The position numbers were made by a program, and so were the translations under genes. 11,191 bases of DNA from Alphaproteobacteria bacterium (GTDB lineage Bacteria; Pseudomonadota; Alphaproteobacteria; Sphingomonadales; Emcibacteraceae): NCBI GenBank assembly GCA_002401545.1, contig NVTJ01000086.1, positions 1 to 11,191 of the forward strand, read 5' to 3'. Shown here one piece after another: positions 6,897 through 11,191 of this stretch; the stretch's first letter is position 1, and each line of letters opens with the position of its first letter. The notes under the pieces are model-generated. The model was not told the origin of the DNA, did not search any database, and saw only the letters and a program-made list of their open reading frames with translations.

Positions 6897-7675
6897 TATC
6901 CTTTCTGAAAAAACACAAATTAACGCTGGCCCTGTTCGCCACCTCCCTGACCAGTTTTATGCTGATTTTAGGCAGCCAGACAGCCTTTGGCCAGGAATTC
7001 TCGCTGAATTTGGGGGAAGAAGGCTCCCTGTCCGGCCGGGTTGTCCAGTTGTTAATGCTGATGACAGTGCTGTCACTTGCGCCGGCCATCATCATTGTCG
7101 TAACCTCCTTCACCCGGATTGTTATCGTATTCTCCCTGCTGCGCAGTGCCATGGGAACCCAGCAAACTCCGCCCAATGTGGTATTGATCAGCCTGGCACT
7201 GTTCATGACAGCCTTCATCATGGCCCCGACCATAAAAGAGGCCTATGACTTCGGCATAGCCCCCCTGATTGCGGAACAGATCACCGAAGAAGTAGCCTTC
7301 GACCGCACAACGGCACCCTTTCATGCCTTTATGATAAAGCATGTGCGGGAAAAGGACCTCATGCTCTTTCTTGACCTCTCAAAGCTTGACCCGCCGGAAA
7401 CCGCCGCCGATACCCCCTTTCAGATTCTGGTTCCGGCCTTTATCATCAGCGAACTCCGCCGGGCATTTGAAATCGGTTTTCTGATTTTTATCCCCTTCAT
7501 CATCATTGACCTTGTTGTGGCATCTGTCCTGATGTCCATGGGCATGATGATGCTGCCGCCGGTAATGATTTCCCTGCCCTTCAAGCTGATATTTTTCGTG
7601 CTTGTCGATGGCTGGCATCTGATTGCCGGCAGCCTGATCCAAAGCTTCAATCAGGGCAGTTCGCCCGGATTATAA
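6893..7675 (+). CDS. fliP: Flagellar biosynthetic protein FliP
   Basis: FliP is the main ring-forming subunit of the flagellar export gate, assembling with FliQ and FliR. The 260-residue length is usual for the family. A cleavable signal peptide, as known for FliP, is visible: basic start MISFLKKHK, hydrophobic core to about residue 29, and a probable cut after AFG (33). Downstream are the conserved motifs SFTRIVIVFSLLRSAMGTQQ (72-91, followed by TPPN), ALFMTAFIMAP, ILVPAFIISELRRAFEIGF, and the C-terminal MSMGMMMLPPVMISLPFKLI helix pair ending in DGWHLIAGSL. The ATG overlaps the fliO stop. The gene ends the operon and converges on the aldolase gene with an 8-nt gap. Confidence 0.97.
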   Translation: MISFLKKHKLTLALFATSLTSFMLILGSQTAFGQEFSLNLGEEGSLSGRVVQLLMLMTVLSLAPAIIIVVTSFTRIVIVFSLLRSAMGTQQTPPNVVLISLALFMTAFIMAPTIKEAYDFGIAPLIAEQITEEVAFDRTTAPFHAFMIKHVREKDLMLFLDLSKLDPPETAADTPFQILVPAFIISELRRAFEIGFLIFIPFIIIDLVVASVLMSMGMMMLPPVMISLPFKLIFFVLVDGWHLIAGSLIQSFNQGSSPGL

Positions 7676-7692
7676 TGCAAGAATTACCGGGC
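7663..7692. other. Possible bidirectional hairpin between converging fliP and aldolase genes
   Basis: GCCCGG (7663-7668) can pair with CCGGGC (7687-7692), and TAAT (7673-7676) with ATTA (7683-7686) inside the loop, forming a stem that spans both stop codons. There is no T-run on either side, so intrinsic termination here is only weakly supported. It is nevertheless the only structure visible in the 8-nt gap between two converging genes. Confidence 0.25.
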
Positions 7693-8751
7693 CAGGGTCT
7701 TGCCCGCAGATCCCAGGTCAGCAAAGGCCTCATCCAGCCGGGCAATGAAGCCCTGTTCCCCGGCACGCAGCAATTTACGCGGGTCATATTGCTTTTTATA
7801 GGGGGTGCCGTCATCGGGATCAATCTGATACTTGAACGCCCTTGCATTATCCGCCACATATTTTCCCGCAGCTTCTGAAAAAGCAAACTGGGTATCCGTA
7901 TCAATATTCATTTTGAACACACCATAAGTTATCGCTTCGGAGATTTTGGCCTTTTCAGAACCCGACCCGCCATGAAACACCAGATTCAAGGGGTTGCTTG
8001 CCATATTATGGCGCTCTGTGACCAGGGCCTGACTGGCACGCAGAATTTCCGGGCGCAGCTGCACATTGCCGGGCTTGTAAACCCCATGCACATTGCCAAA
8101 TGACGCCGCCACGGAAAAATGGCCGATGGAGGTCAGAAGCTCATAGGCCTTCAGCACGTCCTCCGGCTGGGTATAGAGGTGGGAATTATCAGCATCCGCA
8201 TCCACCTCATGGCCCACGCCGTCTTCTTCGCCGCCAGTGATGCCCAGCTCAATTTCCAGACTCATATCCAGCACCGCCATACGTTTCAGCACCCGGACGC
8301 ACTCGCTCAGGTTATCGTCAATAGCCTCCTCGGAGAGGTCCAGCATATGGGAGGTATAGAGCGGGCGGCCAGTGGCCTTGTAATGGGCTTCGGAATGATC
8401 AATGAGGGCATCCACCCACGGCACCAGTTTCCGGTTGGCATGGTCCGTATGAAGAACCACACAGATACCATAATGTTCTGCCAGCAGATGCACATGCCGG
8501 GCCGCCGAAACCGCCCCCAGAACCTTGGCCTGAAAACTGTCCGCCATGCCCTGCCCGGCATAAAACTGGCCGCCGCCATTGGAAAACTGGATAATGACGT
8601 CACTTTTATTTTTGGCGGCGGCCTCCATAACCGCATTGACGCTATTCGTACCCACACAATTCACCGCCGCAAGAGCATAGCCGCCCGCCTTGCAGGCATT
8701 GACAAGTTGAATATAGTCTTCGCCGCTCACGACGCCAGCTTTGAGTGTCAT
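7684..8751 (-). CDS. fbaA: Class II fructose-bisphosphate aldolase, class IIA (E. coli FbaA-like)
   Basis: This zinc enzyme of the cytoplasm interconverts fructose 1,6-bisphosphate with dihydroxyacetone phosphate and glyceraldehyde 3-phosphate in glycolysis and gluconeogenesis. The 355-residue protein matches the E. coli FbaA layout throughout. Catalytic Asp103 and zinc ligand His104 lie in LHTDHA, Glu168 in LEIELGITGGEEDG, zinc ligands His222 (NVHGVYKPGN) and His260 (FHGGSGS), and substrate-binding Asn282 in MNIDTDTQ. These correspond to E. coli Asp109, His110, Glu174, His226, His264 and Asn286. The ATG at 8749-8751 has AAGGA 8 nt upstream. It is a single gene, isolated from the ribosomal operon by a terminator and converging on fliP. 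The class IIA form is notable because Alphaproteobacteria more commonly carry a CbbA-like class II enzyme. Confidence 0.95.
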   Translation of the reverse strand: MTLKAGVVSGEDYIQLVNACKAGGYALAAVNCVGTNSVNAVMEAAAKNKSDVIIQFSNGGGQFYAGQGMADSFQAKVLGAVSAARHVHLLAEHYGICVVLHTDHANRKLVPWVDALIDHSEAHYKATGRPLYTSHMLDLSEEAIDDNLSECVRVLKRMAVLDMSLEIELGITGGEEDGVGHEVDADADNSHLYTQPEDVLKAYELLTSIGHFSVAASFGNVHGVYKPGNVQLRPEILRASQALVTERHNMASNPLNLVFHGGSGSEKAKISEAITYGVFKMNIDTDTQFAFSEAAGKYVADNARAFKYQIDPDDGTPYKKQYDPRKLLRAGEQGFIARLDEAFADLGSAGKTLAR

Positions 8752-8793
8752 CAGATTAGTCCTTGTTTTTTATATTTAAGAAGAATTAATCAG

Positions 8794-8822
8794 ATTATAT
8801 AAGATGTATATTCATAAAACAC
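8794..8822 (-). promoter_or_regulatory. Possible promoter of the aldolase gene
   Basis: On the minus strand a perfect TATAAT (8799 to 8794) lies about 43 nt upstream of the aldolase ATG. The -35 region at the expected distance (about 8817-8822) is poor, reading GTGTTT. A second -10-like TATAAA lies closer to the gene near 8770-8775. The aldolase must have its own promoter in this gap because a strong terminator lies immediately upstream, but its exact position is uncertain. Confidence 0.35.
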
Positions 8823-8825
8823 CAT

Positions 8826-8856
8826 AAAAAAAAGCAGTTCATATGAACTGCTTTTT
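8826..8856 (-). terminator. Intrinsic terminator of the rpsM-rpsK-rpoA-rplQ operon
   Basis: A perfect inverted repeat GCAGTTC (8834-8840), loop ATAT, GAACTGC (8845-8851) is followed on the minus strand by eight consecutive T residues (8833 to 8826). It starts about 30 nt after the rplQ stop, as expected for a Rho-independent terminator. Five T residues also follow it on the plus strand (8852-8856), so it could act in both directions. Confidence 0.92.
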
Positions 8857-8881
8857 GAAGATAGGTTTTATCAGGATAGCT

Positions 8882-9313
8882 TTAAGCGGCTTCGGTATCG
8901 TCCGTTTCAACTTCCTGTACCGGACCACTGTCCTTGCCTTTGGCTTCCACATCACGGTCAACCAGCTCAATAACCGCAACCGGCGCCGCATCACCATGGC
9001 GAAAACCGGCCTTCAGCACACGGGTATAACCGCCACTGCGTTCCTTATAGCGTTCCGCAAGTGTATCAAACAGCTTCTGGACAATTTCCTTGTCAGACGC
9101 GGGCAGCTTTGAGACAGCCTGCCTGCGGGCATGAAGGGAACCGCGCTTGCCAAGTGTGATAAGACGTTCCACGATGGGGCGCAGTTCCTTGGCTTTGGGC
9201 AGGGTTGTTACAATCTGCTCATGCTTCAAAAGGGCACTGGCCATATTGGAAAACATCGCTTTACGATGTGAACTTGTTTTATTCAGCTTACGCCCAGCTC
9301 TACGATGGCGCAT
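8882..9313 (-). CDS. rplQ: 50S ribosomal protein L17
   Basis: L17 is a component of the large ribosomal subunit. The 143-residue product begins MRHRRAGRKLNKTSSHRKAM, the universal L17 start, with LLKHEQIVTTLPKAKELRPIVERLITL (about 28-54) and the GGYTRVLK motif near 93-100. The C-terminal tail after about 125 is acidic (DSGPVQEVETDDTEAA) and makes the protein somewhat longer than the 127-residue E. coli protein; such tails are common in Alphaproteobacteria. A strong AAGGAG lies 8 nt upstream of the ATG. It is the last gene of the alpha operon, 64 nt after rpoA and about 30 nt before the terminator. Confidence 0.97.
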   Translation of the reverse strand: MRHRRAGRKLNKTSSHRKAMFSNMASALLKHEQIVTTLPKAKELRPIVERLITLGKRGSLHARRQAVSKLPASDKEIVQKLFDTLAERYKERSGGYTRVLKAGFRHGDAAPVAVIELVDRDVEAKGKDSGPVQEVETDDTEAA

Positions 9314-9331
9314 ATCTCTTACTCCTTGAGG

Positions 9332-9353
9332 GGGTATCCATTCATTTGGACCC
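9332..9353 (-). other. Possible leader hairpin just upstream of the rplQ ribosome-binding site
   Basis: In the minus-strand transcript GGGTCCA (9353 to 9347) can pair with TGGA and CCC (9340-9337 and 9334-9332), with a 2-nt bulge and a 6-nt loop. It ends about 5 nt before the AAGGAG Shine-Dalgarno of rplQ. The stem is short, and a regulatory role is only a possibility. Confidence 0.25.
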
Positions 9354-9377
9354 GCCCTGACTTAAAAATCCAAAAAT

Positions 9378-10394
9378 TTAGAATTCCTGTTCCAATTTCT
9401 TGACCAATTCGTCAATATTTTCCGGCGGCCATCCCGGATTATCCATTCCAAGACGCAGCCCCATAGTGGACAGAACTTCTTTAATCTCATTCAGTGACTT
9501 ACGGCCAAAATTCGGGGTGCGAAGCATTTCTGCCTCTGTCTTGCGCACCAGATCACCAATATAAACAATATTATCGTTTTTCAGGCAGTTGGCCGAACGT
9601 ACAGACAATTCAAGCTCGTCAACCCGGCGCAGAAGATTGCGGTTAAAGTCCGGCTCGTCTGATTCTTTTTCGACAGCCAGGTCTTCCGGCTCATCAAAAT
9701 TGATGAATGTCTGAAGCTGATCCTGAAGGATACGCGCAGAGAATGCCAAAGCATCCTCCGGTGTGATCGTGCCATCAGTTTCAATGGTCATCAGCAGCTT
9801 GTCATAGTCCAGAACCTGACCTTCACGGGTATTTTCAACCCGGTAGCTGACCTTGGTAACCGGACTGAACAGACTGTCAATGGGAATCAGGCCAATGGGC
9901 GCATCTTCCGGGCGGTTGTTCACAGCCGCAACATAGCCCTTGCCGGTTTCAACGGTAAGTTCCATGCGCAGTTCCGCGCCCTCATCCAGTGTGCATATGA
10001 CCATATCCGGATTATGAATGGTCACATCAGCAACTTCGCTGATCTGTCCGGCGGTAACTTCGCCGGGGCCGGTTGCCTGTAATGTCAGACGCTTGTTATC
10101 AGCACCTTCCATCTCAACGGCGATTTTCTTGATATTCAGAACCACATCGGTCACATCTTCCCGAACACCCGGAATAGAAGAAAATTCATGCAACACATTA
10201 TCAATATGAATGGACGTTACCGCCGCCCCCTGAAGCGAGGACAACAACACCCGGCGCAATGAATTACCCAAGGTCATGCCATAACCACGTTCCAGCGGCT
10301 CTGCAACGATCGTTACCTTCCGGCGCTCATCTCCAACCTGATTGATGTCAAGGGTGGACGGCTTAATTAATTCCTGCCAATTCTTCTGGATCAC
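9378..10394 (-). CDS. rpoA: DNA-directed RNA polymerase alpha subunit, GTG start
   Basis: RpoA dimerises to scaffold assembly of RNA polymerase, and its C-terminal domain contacts promoter UP elements and activators. The 338-residue protein has the N-terminal dimerisation domain (about 1-235), with ERGYGMTLGNSLRRVLLSSLQGAAVT at 35-60. An acidic linker follows (about 235-250), then the C-terminal domain (about 250-320) with LELSVRSANCLK and the helix-hairpin-helix RTPNFGRKSLNEIKE. Arg266 and Asn269 correspond to the DNA-contacting Arg265 and Asn268 of E. coli. The start codon is GTG (10392-10394), preceded by AAGGA at 9 nt, giving the N-terminus IQKNWQELIKP that is typical of Alphaproteobacteria. 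It lies 53 nt after rpsK in the usual alpha-operon order. Confidence 0.98.
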   Translation of the reverse strand: MIQKNWQELIKPSTLDINQVGDERRKVTIVAEPLERGYGMTLGNSLRRVLLSSLQGAAVTSIHIDNVLHEFSSIPGVREDVTDVVLNIKKIAVEMEGADNKRLTLQATGPGEVTAGQISEVADVTIHNPDMVICTLDEGAELRMELTVETGKGYVAAVNNRPEDAPIGLIPIDSLFSPVTKVSYRVENTREGQVLDYDKLLMTIETDGTITPEDALAFSARILQDQLQTFINFDEPEDLAVEKESDEPDFNRNLLRRVDELELSVRSANCLKNDNIVYIGDLVRKTEAEMLRTPNFGRKSLNEIKEVLSTMGLRLGMDNPGWPPENIDELVKKLEQEF

Positions 10395-10447
10395 GGTTCA
10401 AATCCTTAGTAAGTTTCTGATCTAACTAGTGTATTGTTATACTCTTA

Positions 10448-10834
10448 TTATACTCTGCGGCGCTTCGGCGGACGACAGCCGTTATGGGGAATAGGAGTCA
10501 CATCACGGATCGTTGTAATCGTAAATCCAATCGCCTGTAAAGCACGAAGGGCGGATTCACGGCCTGAACCGGGTCCCTTAACCTGTACTTCAAGGGTTTT
10601 CATCCCATGTTCCTGAGCCTTCTTGCCAGCATCCTCCGCGGCCATCTGCGCCGCATAAGGCGTAGACTTGCGGGAACCTTTAAAGCCCATAACACCCGAC
10701 GTTGACCAGGCAATGCAATTGCCCTGCGCATCTGTAATGGTGATGATGGTATTGTTGAATGTAGAATTCACATGGGCAACGCCATTCGTGATATTCTTGC
10801 GCTCTCTGCGTTTAACTCGTTTTTCTTCAGCCAT
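10448..10834 (-). CDS. rpsK: 30S ribosomal protein S11
   Basis: S11 lies on the platform of the small ribosomal subunit near the E site. The 128-residue product shows the family hallmarks: GVAHVNSTFNNTIITITDAQGN (18-39), WSTSGVMGFKGSRKSTPYAAQ (about 43-63), the VQVKGPGSGRESALRALQ segment and the universal basic C-terminus IPHNGCRPPKRRRV. The ATG has an AGGT about 9 nt upstream. It starts 12 nt after rpsM and is followed by rpoA, the standard alpha-operon order. Confidence 0.98.
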   Translation of the reverse strand: MAEEKRVKRRERKNITNGVAHVNSTFNNTIITITDAQGNCIAWSTSGVMGFKGSRKSTPYAAQMAAEDAGKKAQEHGMKTLEVQVKGPGSGRESALRALQAIGFTITTIRDVTPIPHNGCRPPKRRRV

Positions 10835-10846
10835 TTTTCAAGTACC

Positions 10847-11191
10847 TTATTTCTTCTTGCCGGCAATAGCAACGGCTTTGCCCTTGCGGGTGCGGGCATT
10901 AGTGCTTGTGCGCTGACCACGTACGGGAAGTTTCTTGCGATGACGCAGCCCACGATAAGCCCCAAGGTCCATCAGACGCTTGATATTCATCGCCGTATCC
11001 CGACGGAGATCACCTTCCACCATACAATCGCTGTCGATTGTTTCGCGAATTCTGATAACCTCTGAATCACTCAGCTGGTTCACCCGTGTTTCGGACTTGA
11101 TACCAACTTTTTCACAAATTTGTTTCGATATTGCTGGACCAATCCCATGGATATAAGTCAAAGCAATCACCACCCTCTTTCCGGTGGGTAT
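10847..11191 (-). CDS. rpsM: 30S ribosomal protein S13, 5' end cut by the window edge
   Basis: S13 sits in the head of the small subunit and contacts the P-site tRNA and the L5 bridge. The reading frame is open to the right edge: the first visible residues are IPTGKRVVIALTYIHGIGP, matching the S13 family from about residue 9, so roughly eight N-terminal residues (usually MARIAGVN) lie outside the window. The GTG at 11171-11173 is an internal valine codon, not the start. Further hallmarks are the helix-turn-helix region, LMDLGAYRGLRHRKKLPVRGQRT and the basic tail ending in AGKKK. It is followed by rpsK after 12 nt. Confidence 0.97.
   Translation of the reverse strand: MPTGKRVVIALTYIHGIGPAISKQICEKVGIKSETRVNQLSDSEVIRIRETIDSDCMVEGDLRRDTAMNIKRLMDLGAYRGLRHRKKLPVRGQRTSTNARTRKGKAVAIAGKKK

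Noticed and set aside
8776..8789. TTAA-N6-TTAA upstream of the aldolase gene considered as a CtrA box
   Set aside because: Spacing is 6, not 7, and the region is very AT-rich; the same applies to 6272-6285.
11171..11173. GTG as the start of S13
   Set aside because: The frame stays open to the window edge and encodes IPTGKRV before it, matching the family, so this codon is an internal valine.

Overview
The window is an ordinary-looking stretch of alphaproteobacterial chromosome. Evidence for this class: a CckA-type hybrid histidine kinase, an RpoA beginning with the IQKNWQELIKP motif from a GTG codon, and a putative CtrA box at a flagellar promoter. Base composition looks moderate (roughly 45-50% GC by eye), with very AT-rich spacers, which is low for the class. 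A marine lineage of the Emcibacterales/Kordiimonadales kind would fit, but that is only a guess. No mobile element, CRISPR array, tRNA or rRNA was found.

Layout from left to right. Positions 1-183 are a non-coding, AT-rich edge. Positions 184-6059 hold a seven-gene minus-strand run, transcribed in the order flgB-flgC-fliE-fliQ-fliR-flhB-cckA: proximal rod proteins, the rod/MS-ring adaptor, three export-gate parts and the kinase. Positions 6060-6286 are a divergent AT-rich promoter region. Positions 6287-7675 are a tightly coupled plus-strand operon: a 103-aa protein resembling the cytoplasmic domain of FlhB, then fliO and fliP. This run converges, with an 8-nt gap, on a minus-strand class II fructose-bisphosphate aldolase (7684-8751). 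A strong hairpin terminator at 8826-8856 separates the aldolase from the end of the ribosomal alpha operon, read on the minus strand as rpsM (cut by the window edge)-rpsK-rpoA-rplQ.

How the genes fit together. FliP, FliQ, FliR and FlhB form the membrane export gate of the flagellar type III secretion system. FliO helps assemble FliP, and FliE, FlgB and FlgC are among the first substrates built into the rod. CckA is the kinase that, through ChpT, phosphorylates CtrA, which controls flagellar genes in many Alphaproteobacteria. The divergent region carries an exact TTAA-N7-TTAA motif lying over the -35 element of a good promoter for the plus-strand operon. The window may therefore contain both the top (CckA) and a target (export-gate genes) of one regulatory circuit.

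I saw no clearly novel system. The points most worth a second look are the stand-alone FlhB-C-like protein that lacks the NPTH cleavage motif, the CtrA-box promoter, and a class IIA (E. coli FbaA-like) aldolase where Alphaproteobacteria more often have a CbbA-like one.
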